Shown here piece after piece: positions 33,475 through 41,835 of a stretch of 64,000 bases of DNA; position 1 is the stretch's first letter, and each line of letters starts with the position of its first letter. The stretch covers positions 310,001 through 374,000 of the forward strand of contig NZ_JACHJI010000007.1 of assembly GCF_014203535.1 (NCBI RefSeq), given 5' to 3'. Both the position numbers and the translations under genes were made by a program. Source of the stretch: Streptomyces griseomycini (lineage in GTDB: Bacteria; Actinomycetota; Actinomycetes; Streptomycetales; Streptomycetaceae). The notes beneath the pieces are model-generated. The model was not told where the DNA came from, did no database searches, and saw only the letters and a list, made by a program, of their open reading frames with translations.

Positions 33475-34437
33475 GTGAAACATGTCATCGCCCTCGACGT
33501 GGGCGGCACCGGGATGAAGGCCGCCCTGGTCGGGGCGGACGGCGCGCTGCTGCACCAGGCCCGCCGGGCCACCGGTCGCGAACGCGGCCCGGACGCCGTC
33601 GTCGCGGACATCCTCGACTTCGCCGCCGAGCTGCGCGCCCACGGCACCGAGCACCACGGCGAGCCCGCCCGCGCCGCCGGCGTCGCCGTCCCCGGGATCA
33701 TCGACGAGGCGGAGGGCGTCGCCGTCTACGCGGCCAACCTCGGCTGGCGCGACGTCCCGCTGCGCGCGCTGCTCGCCGAGCGGCTCGGCGGCATCCCCGT
33801 CGCCCTCGGCCACGACGTGCGCGCCGGCGGGCTCGCCGAGGGCCGGATCGGAGCGGGCCGGGGCGCCGACCGGTTCCTGTTCGTGCCGCTGGGCACCGGC
33901 ATCGCGGGCGCCATCGGCATCGACGGCCGGGTGGAGGCGGGCGCGCACGGCTTCGCGGGCGAGATCGGTCACATCGTCGTACGCCCCCAGGGCGCCCCCT
34001 GCCCGTGCGGTCAGCGCGGCTGCCTGGAGCGGTTCGCGTCCGCGTCGGCGGTGAGCGAGGCGTGGGCGGCGGCCTGCGGCGACCCCGACGCGGACGCGGC
34101 CGACTGCGCCAAGGCCGTCGACTCGGGGGACGCACGGGCCCGCGCGGTGTGGCAGGAGGCGATCGACGCGCTCGCCGACGGGCTGGTCACCGCGCTCACC
34201 CTGCTGGACCCGCGCACGCTGATCATCGGTGGCGGGCTGGCCGAGGCGGGGGAAACCTTGTTCTCACCGCTGCGGGAGGCCGTCCGGCGGCGGGTCACCT
34301 TCCAGAAGCTGCCGTCCCTGGTTCCCGCGGCGCTCGGGGACACCGCCGGATGCCTGGGTGCGGGGCTCCTCGCCTGGGATCTCCTCGAAACCGCCGGATC
34401 CCCGGCCCCCTCGACCCCTTCGGAGGTAACCACCTGA
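33475..34437 (+). CDS. nagK: N-acetylglucosamine kinase, ROK family
   Basis: A 320-residue ROK kinase: ATP-phosphate loop IALDVGGTGMKAALV, catalytic region LGHDVRAGGLAEGRIGAG, GAHGFAGEIGHIVV with the metal-binding His, and the ROK zinc motif CPCGQRGCLERFASAS. It phosphorylates GlcNAc released inside the cell to GlcNAc-6-phosphate, substrate of NagA. The GTG at 33475 follows CACACT by 7 bases (leaderless-type). Its TGA overlaps the nagA ATG by one base (TGATG), so the two are translationally coupled. Two dre-like sites upstream indicate DasR control. Confidence 0.93.
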   Translation: MKHVIALDVGGTGMKAALVGADGALLHQARRATGRERGPDAVVADILDFAAELRAHGTEHHGEPARAAGVAVPGIIDEAEGVAVYAANLGWRDVPLRALLAERLGGIPVALGHDVRAGGLAEGRIGAGRGADRFLFVPLGTGIAGAIGIDGRVEAGAHGFAGEIGHIVVRPQGAPCPCGQRGCLERFASASAVSEAWAAACGDPDADAADCAKAVDSGDARARAVWQEAIDALADGLVTALTLLDPRTLIIGGGLAEAGETLFSPLREAVRRRVTFQKLPSLVPAALGDTAGCLGAGLLAWDLLETAGSPAPSTPSEVTT

Positions 34438-35594
34438 TGGCCCCCACCAAGGTTCTCACCGGTGCCCGGGTGGTACTGCCCACCGGGACCGTGGACGGCG
34501 GCCGCGTGATCGTCGACGGCACGCGGATCGCCGCCACCGCTCCCGAGGAGGCCGAGACGCTCGACGCGTCCGGCCACTGGCTGGTCCCCGGCTTCGTCGA
34601 CCTCCACAACCACGGCGGCGGCGGGGCGTCCTTCACCTCCGGGACGGCCGACGACGTCCTCACGGGCATCCGCACCCACCGGCTGCACGGCACCACCACC
34701 CTGGTCGCCTCCACCGTCACCGGCGACCTGGACTTCCTCGCCCGGCGCGCCGGCCTGCTGAGCGAACTGGCCGAACAGGGCGAGATCGCGGGCATCCACT
34801 TCGAGGGGCCGTTCATCTCGCCGTGCCGCAAGGGCGCGCACTCCGAGGAGCTGCTGCGCGACCCGGACCCGGCGGAGGTCCGCAAGCTGGTCGACGCGGC
34901 ACGCGGGCACGCGAAGATGGTCACGCTCGCCACCGAACTGCCGGGCGGCCTCGACTCCGTGCGCCTGCTGGCCGAGCACGGCGTGATCGCGGCCGTCGGC
35001 CACACGGACGCGACGTACGAGCAGACGGTGCGGGCCGTCGAGGCCGGCGCCACGGTCGCCACCCACCTCTTCAACGCGATGCCGCCGCTCGGCCACCGCG
35101 CCCCCGGCCCCATCACCGCCCTCCTGGAGGACGAGCGGGTCACGGTCGAGCTGATCAACGACGGCACGCACCTGCACCCGGCCGCGCTGCGGCTGGCGTT
35201 CCACCACGCGGGCGCGGCACGGGTCGCGTTCATCACGGACGCGATGGACGCGGCGGGCTTCGGCGACGGCCGCTACATGCTCGGCCCGCTGGAGGTGGAG
35301 GTCGCCGACGGTGTGGCCCGGCTGGTGGAGGGCGGCTCCATCGCGGGCTCGACGCTCACCCTGGACCGCGCCTTCCAGCGGGCGGTCACCGTCGACGGGC
35401 TGCCGGTCGAGGACGTGGTGGCGGCCCTCTCCGCGAACCCGGCGCGGCTGCTGGGCCTGGACGACCGGATCGGCTCCCTGGAGCCCGGGAAGGACGCCGA
35501 CCTGGTGGTCCTGGACGCGGACTTCGCCCTCAGGGGCGTGATGCGCCGGGGCGAATGGGTGGTCGATCCCCAACTGGGCCGATCCGTCCCGTAG
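34437..35594 (+). CDS. nagA: N-acetylglucosamine-6-phosphate deacetylase
   Basis: A 385-residue amidohydrolase. NagA removes acetate from GlcNAc-6-phosphate to give glucosamine-6-phosphate, the DasR effector. Metal and catalytic residues are in VPGFVDLHNHGGGGASF (HxH), IAGIHFEGPFISP (Glu), VAAVGHTDATY-like VGHTDA, TVATHLFNAMPPL, and ITDAMDAAGFGDG (catalytic Asp). GGAGGTAAC inside the nagK end is its ribosome-binding site, and the ATG at 34437 overlaps the nagK stop. With murQ and nagK it channels cell-wall amino sugars into central metabolism. Confidence 0.96.
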   Translation: MAPTKVLTGARVVLPTGTVDGGRVIVDGTRIAATAPEEAETLDASGHWLVPGFVDLHNHGGGGASFTSGTADDVLTGIRTHRLHGTTTLVASTVTGDLDFLARRAGLLSELAEQGEIAGIHFEGPFISPCRKGAHSEELLRDPDPAEVRKLVDAARGHAKMVTLATELPGGLDSVRLLAEHGVIAAVGHTDATYEQTVRAVEAGATVATHLFNAMPPLGHRAPGPITALLEDERVTVELINDGTHLHPAALRLAFHHAGAARVAFITDAMDAAGFGDGRYMLGPLEVEVADGVARLVEGGSIAGSTLTLDRAFQRAVTVDGLPVEDVVAALSANPARLLGLDDRIGSLEPGKDADLVVLDADFALRGVMRRGEWVVDPQLGRSVP

Positions 35595-35700
35595 TCGGCG
35601 GACCGTGGCCGGTCCCGGGGGTGGGCCGACCGCCGTCCTTTTGGCATGATCGTGCCTCCGGAGCACACGGCAGGCGCAGGCAAAAGGGGAGGTCGGCCCG

Positions 35701-36630
35701 GTGATCCTCACGGTCACGCTGAACACCGCTCTCGACATCACCTATCGCGTGCCGGCGCTGCGGCCGCACACCTCCCACCGGGTCTCCGAGGTGACGGAGC
35801 GCCCCGGCGGCAAGGGCGTCAACGTGGCCCGGGTGCTCGCGGCCCTCGGCCACGAGGTGACGGTCACCGGCTTCGCGGGCGGCACGACGGGCCGGGTCCT
35901 GCGGGACCGGCTCGCCGAGGTCCCGGGCGTGCTGGACGCGCTGGTCCCGGTGTCCGGCACGACCCGGCGCACCGTCGCCGTGGTCGACGAGCGCTCCGGG
36001 GGGACCACCCAGCTCAACGAGCCCGGCCCGGTGATCGGCCACGCCGAGTGGTCCGCCTTCCAGGAGGCGTACGAGGACCTGCTGGCGTCGGCCTCGGCGG
36101 TGGCCCTGTGCGGCAGCCTGCCCCCGGGCGTCCCGGTCGGCGCCTACGCCTCACTGGCCCGCACCGCCCGGGCGGCCGGGGTCCCGGTCCTGCTGGACAC
36201 CAGCGGGGCGGCGCTGCGCCGCGGGGTCGCCGGGCGCCCCGACGTCCTCAAGCCGAACGCCGAGGAACTGGCCGAGCTCACCGGCTCCCACGAGCCGCTG
36301 CGCGCCACCCAGGACGCCCGCCGCCGCGGCGCGGGCACGGTGGTCGCCTCCCTGGGCCCCCAGGGCGTCCTCGCGGTGACCCCCGAGGGCCGCTGGCGCG
36401 CCGTCCCGCCGGCCCACCTGCACGGCAATCCCACGGGCGCCGGCGACTCGCTGGTCGCGGGCCTGCTGGCGGGCCTGGTGGAACGCCTGCCGTGGCCGGA
36501 CCGGCTGACCCGCGCGGTCGCCCTGTCGGCGGCGACGGTGCTGTCCCCGGTGGCCGGCGAGTTCGACCGGCCGGCGTACGAGGAGCTGCTGGGCCGCGTC
36601 GCGGTGACGGCGGAGGCGAACGCGGCCTGA
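35701..36630 (+). CDS. 1-phosphofructokinase-family (PfkB) hexose kinase
   Basis: A 309-residue PfkB/ribokinase-fold kinase: MILTVTLNTALDITYRVPAL, RPGGKGVNVARVLAALGHEV, FAGGTTGRVLRDRLAEV, VALCGSLPPGVPVGAYASLA, LKPNAEELAELTG and the catalytic anion hole TGAGDSLVAGLLAGL with Asp near 255. Such enzymes phosphorylate fructose-1-phosphate or tagatose-6-phosphate; which one cannot be told here. No fruA/fruR neighbours. GGGGAGG precedes the GTG at 35701. It is 106 bases after nagA and may be a separate unit. Confidence 0.9.
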   Translation: MILTVTLNTALDITYRVPALRPHTSHRVSEVTERPGGKGVNVARVLAALGHEVTVTGFAGGTTGRVLRDRLAEVPGVLDALVPVSGTTRRTVAVVDERSGGTTQLNEPGPVIGHAEWSAFQEAYEDLLASASAVALCGSLPPGVPVGAYASLARTARAAGVPVLLDTSGAALRRGVAGRPDVLKPNAEELAELTGSHEPLRATQDARRRGAGTVVASLGPQGVLAVTPEGRWRAVPPAHLHGNPTGAGDSLVAGLLAGLVERLPWPDRLTRAVALSAATVLSPVAGEFDRPAYEELLGRVAVTAEANAA

Positions 36631-36640
36631 GGCCGACCCG

Positions 36641-36680
36641 CCGGCCGTGCTGCCCCCGGACCGGCCGTGCTGCCCCCGGA
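36641..36680. repeat. 20-bp tandem direct repeat
   Basis: CCGGCCGTGCTGCCCCCGGA occurs twice back to back (36641-36660 and 36661-36680), with a third partial copy (CCGGCCGCGC) after it. It fills the gap between the kinase gene and a convergent gene. Confidence 0.9.
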
Positions 36681-36689
36681 CCGGCCGCG

Positions 36690-37625
36690 CTACTTCTTGA
36701 CCTGGCCTTCCTTCAGCCACATCTGGTCCACCAGCACGTTGCACTTGTCGCCGTCGGCGCAGGAGAGCGAGATCGTGTTGGTGCCCTTGTTGAGGGTGGG
36801 CCACGCGTAGGTCTGGGTCCAGCCCTTGGAGAAGTCGCCGCCCTCGGCGCGGGCGAAGTTGTCCATGTTCAGCTTGGAACCGAACGGCTTGCCGTTGACG
36901 GTGAGCGTCATCGACTGGGGCTCGTCGGTGGTGCTGTAGCGGACGAAGACGGTGTAGGCGCCGTCCTCCGGGATGCCGTTGACGGTCCAGGTGACGGAGG
37001 AACCCGGCTGGTTGAGGTTGGCCACGTAGCTGCCGCCCTCGGACTGCGCGCCCTCGACGTCCGAGGCGAGGGCCGCGCTGCCGCCCAGGCTCAGCGCCTG
37101 CGCGTCGGTCGTCGGCAGCTCGGCCTCCTCCGCCGCCGCGCTCCTGCTGGTCGTCGGGCTCGGCTCGCCGCTCTGGGACTGGGTCGGCGTCGCGTCCGCC
37201 CGGTTCTCGCCGCCCTTGTCCTCGTCGCCGCCGATCATCGCCACGCCGATGCCGACCACGACCGCGGCGACCACCGCGATCGCGCCGATGAGCAGGCCCT
37301 TGGTGTTCGGGCCGCGGCCCCGGCCGCCCCCGCCGCCGCGGGCCGGCTGCGGCGACTGGGTGGTGGCGGCGCCGCCGGGCAGCGTCTCCGGGGCGGCGTA
37401 GTGGGCGTTCGGCTGGCCGTAGACGCCCTGCTGCGGCGGTGCCTGGGGAGCGGGACCCTGCTGGCCGTACTGGCGGGCCCCGACCGGCCGCACCCGGTTG
37501 ACCGAGTTCGGGTAGCCGTAGCCCCCGGACGGCGGCTGGGCCCCGTTGGCCTGGCCGTCGGCGTAGAGGTAACCGAACGGGTCGTCGTCCTCGGGCGTGC
37601 TCGCGCCGTTGTTGCCGGGCGTCAT
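36690..37625 (-). CDS. Membrane-anchored protein with a CBM35/6-like domain
   Basis: A 311-residue protein. Residues 1-105 are a Pro/Gly/Gln/Tyr-rich cytoplasmic-type tail (DDPFGYLYADGQANGAQPPS...). One membrane helix follows (GLLIGAIAVVAAVVVGIGVAM, about 110-130), then an acidic Ser/Thr linker and a C-terminal beta-sandwich (about 180-311: GPSVTWTVNGIPEDGAYTV-type GSSVTWTVNGIPEDGAYTVF, VRYSTTDEPQSMTLTVNGK, WPTLNKGTNTISLSCADGD, VLVDQMWLKEG) like carbohydrate-binding modules of family 35/6. It probably binds glycans outside the cell. Its exact role is unknown. Confidence 0.8.
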   Translation of the reverse strand: MTPGNNGASTPEDDDPFGYLYADGQANGAQPPSGGYGYPNSVNRVRPVGARQYGQQGPAPQAPPQQGVYGQPNAHYAAPETLPGGAATTQSPQPARGGGGGRGRGPNTKGLLIGAIAVVAAVVVGIGVAMIGGDEDKGGENRADATPTQSQSGEPSPTTSRSAAAEEAELPTTDAQALSLGGSAALASDVEGAQSEGGSYVANLNQPGSSVTWTVNGIPEDGAYTVFVRYSTTDEPQSMTLTVNGKPFGSKLNMDNFARAEGGDFSKGWTQTYAWPTLNKGTNTISLSCADGDKCNVLVDQMWLKEGQVKK

Positions 37626-37743
37626 CCCTTGGTGCTCCTAGCTGCGGATCGGGTGCGGTACGAGTGGCTGAGAGAAGCGAGCCTACCCCCACCCGGTGAC
37701 CCGAACGGGTGACGCAGACCGCATCAACTCCCTGACCTGCGGT

Positions 37744-39450
37744 TCATCCCGCGCGTCTGTGCTGTTTGGGACGAGATCGTTTCTCGACGTACATCCGTTC
37801 GTCGGCGGACTTCAACACTTCGTCCGCCGTCATTCCGCAGTGGGCCCACCCGATGCCGAAGCTGGCCCCGACCCGCACGGCCCGGCCCTCGGCCCGGATG
37901 GGCTGGATGATCTCGTTGCGCAGCCGTACGGCGAGGTCCTGGGCGTCGGCCCGGCCGAGCCCGTCGGCGAGGATCACGAACTCGTCGCCGCCGAGCCGGG
38001 CGACGGTGTCGCCGTCGCGGACGCCGTTGCTGAGCCGGCGGGCGACCTCGATGAGCACCGCGTCCCCCGCGTTGTGCCCGAACCGGTCGTTGATCGACTT
38101 GAAGCCGTCGAGGTCGCAGAAGAGCACCGCGAGCCCCTTGGCTCCGTCGTCGGCCTCCCCGGCGGGGGCGACGGTGTGCACGTGGTGGTCGTAGCCGTCG
38201 TACGCGTCGGCGCCGGGCGGGAAGTCGAAGTCGTGGCCGCGGTCGAAGGCGGGCGTGCCGTGGGCGGCGTCCTGGGAGTCGAAGGACTCGTAGGAGTCGA
38301 AGGACTCGTAGGGGGCCAGGGAGCCGACGGCGGCGGGCAGCGTGCTCTGCGGCTGCTGCCGGCACAGCCGGGCGGAGAGCCGGGCGCGCAGTTCGGCGGA
38401 GTTCGGCAGGCCGGTCAGGGAGTCGTGGGAGGCGCGGTGGGCGAGCTGGAGCTCGCGGCGCTTGCGCTCCTCGATGTCCTCGACGTGGGTGAGCAGGAAA
38501 CGGGGCCCGTCGGCGGCGTCGGCGACGACGGAGTTGCGCAGCGACACCCAGACGTAGGTCCCGTCCCGGCGACCCAGGCGCAGCTCGGCGCGCCCGCCCT
38601 CGGCGGAGGTGCGGAGCAGGGTGCCTATGTCCTCGGGGTGGACGAGGTCGGAGAAGGCGTAGCGGCGCATCGCGGAGGCGGGGCGGCCGAGCAGTCGGCA
38701 CAGGGCGTCGTTGGTGCGCAGGATCCGGCCGTGCTGGTCGCCGCCCATCTCGGCGATGGCCATGCCGGAGGGGGCGTACTCGAAGGCCTGCCGGAAGCTC
38801 TCCTCGCTGGCGCGCAGCGCCTGCTGCTCGCGCTCCAGGCGGACCAGGGCGCGCTGCATGTTGGCACGCAGACGCGCGTTGCTGATCGCGATGGCGGCCT
38901 GGAAGGCGTACATCTGGAGCGCCTCGCGGCCCCAGGCGCCGGGCAGGCGGCCGTTGCGCGGGCGGTCCACGGACAGCACCCCGAGCAGTTCGCCGGAGGT
39001 GCCGCCGCCCTGCGGGCCGGGCGCGTACATCGGGGCGAAGAGGCGGTCGGAGGGGTGCCACTCGTCCTCGAAGCGGGGCGCGGGACCGTCCGTGTACCAC
39101 TGCGGGACGTCGTCGTCGTCGAGGACCCAGCCCTCGGTGTGCGGGATGAAGATCAGGTCGCCCCAGCGCTCGCCCATGCCCAGACGGCGGTCCCAGGACT
39201 CGCGCGAGCCGACCCGGCCGGTGATGAGGGCCTCGGCGGCGGGGTTGCCGGCGAAGGCGGCGACGACCAGGTCGCCGTCGGGGCGCACGAGGTTGACGCA
39301 GGCCAGCTCGTACCCGAGGGCGTTCACGACGCCGTCGGCGACGGTCTGCAACGTGTCGGCCAGGCTGCGGGCCGTGTTCAACGCGGCCATGACCTGGTGC
39401 AGTTGTCGCAGGGACGCAAGACGGACGTAGGGTTCCGACTCGGTCTCCAT
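37744..39450 (-). CDS. cdgB: GAF-PAS-GGDEF diguanylate cyclase (CdgB-like)
   Basis: A 568-residue protein. Domains in order: GAF (about 15-195), short coiled coil (RANMQRALVRLEREQQALRA), PAS/PAC (about 215-335, RQAFEYAPSGMAIAEMGGD ... VEDIEERKRRELQLAHRAS) and GGDEF (about 340-550). The active site GGDEF is intact and preceded by the RDGD inhibitory I-site, so it should make c-di-GMP and be feedback-inhibited. A roughly 75-residue acidic insertion with repeated YESFDS lies inside the GGDEF domain before LFCDLDGFKSINDRF. From memory this is the CdgB position (SCO4281), a BldD target in development. A BldD-like palindrome lies upstream. Confidence 0.93.
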   Translation of the reverse strand: METESEPYVRLASLRQLHQVMAALNTARSLADTLQTVADGVVNALGYELACVNLVRPDGDLVVAAFAGNPAAEALITGRVGSRESWDRRLGMGERWGDLIFIPHTEGWVLDDDDVPQWYTDGPAPRFEDEWHPSDRLFAPMYAPGPQGGGTSGELLGVLSVDRPRNGRLPGAWGREALQMYAFQAAIAISNARLRANMQRALVRLEREQQALRASEESFRQAFEYAPSGMAIAEMGGDQHGRILRTNDALCRLLGRPASAMRRYAFSDLVHPEDIGTLLRTSAEGGRAELRLGRRDGTYVWVSLRNSVVADAADGPRFLLTHVEDIEERKRRELQLAHRASHDSLTGLPNSAELRARLSARLCRQQPQSTLPAAVGSLAPYESFDSYESFDSQDAAHGTPAFDRGHDFDFPPGADAYDGYDHHVHTVAPAGEADDGAKGLAVLFCDLDGFKSINDRFGHNAGDAVLIEVARRLSNGVRDGDTVARLGGDEFVILADGLGRADAQDLAVRLRNEIIQPIRAEGRAVRVGASFGIGWAHCGMTADEVLKSADERMYVEKRSRPKQHRRAG

Positions 39451-39589
39451 GCTCGCCCTCCCCCCGAGACCTCGGAGTGAATCAAGGGTTCTCTTCGGCG
39501 CCTTTCCGGATGGTGCCCTGGCAGCTTCCCCGCCACTGAATCACAGCGCGCTGCCCACTCGGTACACAGGGTCAACAATTCCTACCTCT

Positions 39590-39605
39590 TGTGACTCAAG
39601 TCACA
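39590..39605. promoter_or_regulatory. Palindrome upstream of cdgB, BldD-like
   Basis: TGTGACTCAAGTCACA is a perfect inverted repeat (7-bp arms, 2-base centre) 140 bases upstream of cdgB and about 200 upstream of the divergent flavin reductase. It contains the GTGAC...GTCAC halves reported for BldD sites. The assignment to BldD is by similarity and by cdgB being a known BldD target. Confidence 0.5.
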
Positions 39606-39801
39606 GGCAAACGTGAACAATTGCGTTGCCTTTCCGCGGTTTCCCCGTGCGTTTACCGAACACAGTCTTTGTGGCGGTTGTGCACGACCCGTGTCCGTCC
39701 CGTGCCGGATCGGGCCCTACCGGATCGGCCGCTGGTCCTAGGCCCCCGCTCGGACCGGGGTCCGATGCGGTGCGTGCGGAGCGGAGATTAGCGTTTGGGC
39801 C

Positions 39802-40386
39802 GTGCCGAACACTCCAGCCGCCCTCTCCGCGATCACCCCGCCGCCCGCCGCCCGGCATGCTGAGGGGGTGAGCAACGACGAGTTCCGCGCCGCCATGTCC
39901 CGTCTGGCCGCCGGTGTGGTCCTGGTGACCGCGCAGGAGCCGCCGCTGGACCCGGACGACCCGCGGGCGCCGGCCGGCGAGGACGCCGGCATGACGGCGA
40001 CCGCGTTCATGTCGGTCTCCCTGGACCCGCCGCTGGTGCTGGTCAGCCTGCGCGAGGGCTCCCGCATGGACGACCTGCTCGACGAGCAGCCCCTGTGGGG
40101 GGTGTCCGTGCTGTCCGAGAGCCAGCGGCACATCGCGGGCCGCTTCGCGATGAAGGGACGCCTCAGCGACCGGCTCCTCTTCGAGGACATCCCGTACGTC
40201 CGGGGCGAGTACACCGGGGCCCCGCTGGTGGGCGGTGCGCTGGCGACCCTGGAGTGCCGCACCGAGCAGCGGGTGACCGCCGGGGACCACACCCTGGTGA
40301 TCGGCCGCGTCCTGACGGCCCGGCTGCCGAGCGCGGACGGGGGTCCGCTGATGTATTTCCGCGGCCGTTACCGTCAGTTGGGCTGA
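39802..40386 (+). CDS. Flavin reductase-like domain protein
   Basis: A 194-residue flavin reductase of the nitrilotriacetate monooxygenase component B/FMN-binding split-barrel type: FRAAMSRLAAGVVLVTAQEP, GMTATAFMSVSLDPPLVLVS, RHIAGRFAMKGRLSDRLL, GAPLVGGALATLECRTEQ, GDHTLVIGRVLTARL and PLMYFRGRYRQLG. It would supply reduced flavin to a monooxygenase; no monooxygenase gene is adjacent. TAGCGT ends 7 bases before the GTG at 39802; a second GTG at 39868 (with CATGCT 6 bases upstream) is an alternative start lacking the 22-residue Pro/Ala-rich extension. Confidence 0.9.
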   Translation: MPNTPAALSAITPPPAARHAEGVSNDEFRAAMSRLAAGVVLVTAQEPPLDPDDPRAPAGEDAGMTATAFMSVSLDPPLVLVSLREGSRMDDLLDEQPLWGVSVLSESQRHIAGRFAMKGRLSDRLLFEDIPYVRGEYTGAPLVGGALATLECRTEQRVTAGDHTLVIGRVLTARLPSADGGPLMYFRGRYRQLG

Positions 40387-40463
40387 ACGTCGACGAGCGG
40401 CACCGTCTTTCCGGTCGCGAAATTCCTTTTACCGGGCGGGATTCCCGTGCCTAGGGTGCACGG

Positions 40464-40934
40464 ATGACGACGACCGCACTCCGCCTCGAAGAGATCACCC
40501 CGAAGAACCTCAAGGCCGCCCTCGGTATACGGGTCCGCCCCGACCAGGAATTCGCGGTCGCCCCGGTGGTGAACTCCCTCGCCGAGGCCTACGTCCACCC
40601 CGACGCCGCCTGGCCCCGCCTGATCATGGACGGCGACCGCGCGGTCGGCTTCCTGATGGCCTTCCTCGACATCGACTGGCACGAGGACGGCGGCAGCGTC
40701 ATCCGCTCCGGCCTGTGGCGGCTGAACATCGCGGCGGAGGAGCAGGGCAAGGGGTACGGGCGGTTCGCCGTGGAGTCGGTGGCCGCGGAGCTCCGCCGCC
40801 GGGGCGCGACCGAGTTCTACGTCACCTGGGAGCCCGGCGACAACGGCCCCGAGGGCTTCTACCTGAGCCTGGGCTTCCGCAAGAACGGCGAGGTCGCCGA
40901 GGGCGAGACGGTGGGCGTGCTGACGCTGGACTGA
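40464..40934 (+). CDS. GNAT-family N-acetyltransferase
   Basis: A 156-residue single GNAT domain: LRLEEITPKNLKAALGIRVR, AWPRLIMDGDRAVGFLMAFL, WRLNIAAEEQGKGYGRFAVE with the acetyl-CoA loop QGKGYG, EFYVTWEPGDNGPEGFYLSL and GFRKNGEVAEGETVGVL. Resembles spermine/spermidine or small-molecule acetyltransferases; the substrate is unknown. TAGGGT ends 6 bases before the ATG, a likely leaderless start. Confidence 0.92.
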   Translation: MTTTALRLEEITPKNLKAALGIRVRPDQEFAVAPVVNSLAEAYVHPDAAWPRLIMDGDRAVGFLMAFLDIDWHEDGGSVIRSGLWRLNIAAEEQGKGYGRFAVESVAAELRRRGATEFYVTWEPGDNGPEGFYLSLGFRKNGEVAEGETVGVLTLD

Positions 40935-40995
40935 CCCATGCCGCTCCCCGCCCCGGCCTGCCGCTCCCCCGGCCGCCCCGGGCCCACCACCCGGA

Positions 40996-41226
40996 CCCGC
41001 CGACGGCCCCGGCCCCCGAGCCCGACAACCGCCCCCAGCCCACCGCCCGGACCCACCGGCCGCCCCGGGCCCACCGGCCGCCCCGGGCCCGCCGACGGTC
41101 CCGGCCTGCCGACCGCCCCGCTCCCCGGCCCTCCCGGCCCCGCCACTCGGGCCCCTCGGTCGCTCCAGGCCCGCCGACGGCCCCGGCCCCCGAGCCCGAC
41201 AACCGCCCCCGGCCCACCGCCCGGGC
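40996..41226. repeat. GC-rich direct repeats between convergent genes
   Basis: A roughly 57-bp segment (40996-41052) recurs almost unchanged at 41170-41226. Between them, shorter copies of CACCGGCCGCCCCGGGCC occur in tandem near 41058-41092. The 318-base gap between the GNAT and arfB genes consists mostly of this. Open frames through it are Pro/Arg-rich on both strands and look non-coding. Confidence 0.8.
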
Positions 41227-41252
41227 CCGGGACGACCTTCCCGGGCCGCCGT

Positions 41253-41690
41253 TCACCCCCAGTGCCGCGCGGAGCGCCCCCGCTTCGTCTCCGAGCGCTG
41301 CTTCTTCTCCCGCAGCCGGCGCTCGTTGATGCCGCGCGGGACGCGGGTCGGCCTGCGGGGCTTGGGCGGGGGCGCGGTGGCCTCGGCGAGCAGCGCCGCG
41401 AGCCGCACGGCGGCGGCCTCGCGGTTGCGCCACTGGGAGCGGTGCTCGGAGGCGCGGACGGTGACGACGCCTCCGACCAGCCGCCCGGCCAGCCGCTCGA
41501 GCGCCCGCTGCTTCCACACCTCGGGCAGCGCCTCGGTGCGGGCCAGGTCGAAGCGGAGCTCGACCTGCGAGTCGCTGGTGTTCACGTGCTGCCCGCCGGG
41601 CCCCGACGACCGCGAGAAGCGCCACATGAGCTCGGTCTCGGGCAGACAGACGGAGCCGCGGACGGGATAAGGACCGGACATGTGGTCCAT
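41253..41690 (-). CDS. arfB: Alternative ribosome-rescue factor ArfB-like hydrolase
   Basis: A 145-residue peptidyl-tRNA hydrolase domain with the catalytic GGQ in RFSRSSGPGGQHVNTSDSQV, then ELRFDLARTEALPEV and a basic C-terminal tail (PPPKPRRPTRVPRGINERRL then REKKQRSETKRGR) that in ArfB enters the mRNA channel of stalled ribosomes. It frees ribosomes stuck on mRNAs lacking a stop codon. The short length and basic tail separate it from full release factors. Start at 41690 or 41681. Confidence 0.93.
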   Translation of the reverse strand: MDHMSGPYPVRGSVCLPETELMWRFSRSSGPGGQHVNTSDSQVELRFDLARTEALPEVWKQRALERLAGRLVGGVVTVRASEHRSQWRNREAAAVRLAALLAEATAPPPKPRRPTRVPRGINERRLREKKQRSETKRGRSARHWG

Positions 41691-41835
41691 GGTCCCGCCA
41701 CTGACCGGTCCACGTCACCCGAATAAGTCGCGTAAAGAAAGTAAAGAGACCCGGAACCTCGCGTACCCCTCTCCGCGTTCAAGGGGGTAGCTGTAGCTTC
41801 TAGCCGTACGCAAACGAGGGAAGGGACTCCCAACA

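Noticed and set aside
40938..41255. Proline-rich ORFs on both strands between the GNAT and arfB genes
   Set aside because: They follow DNA repeats, lack ribosome-binding sites and have no coding-like composition.
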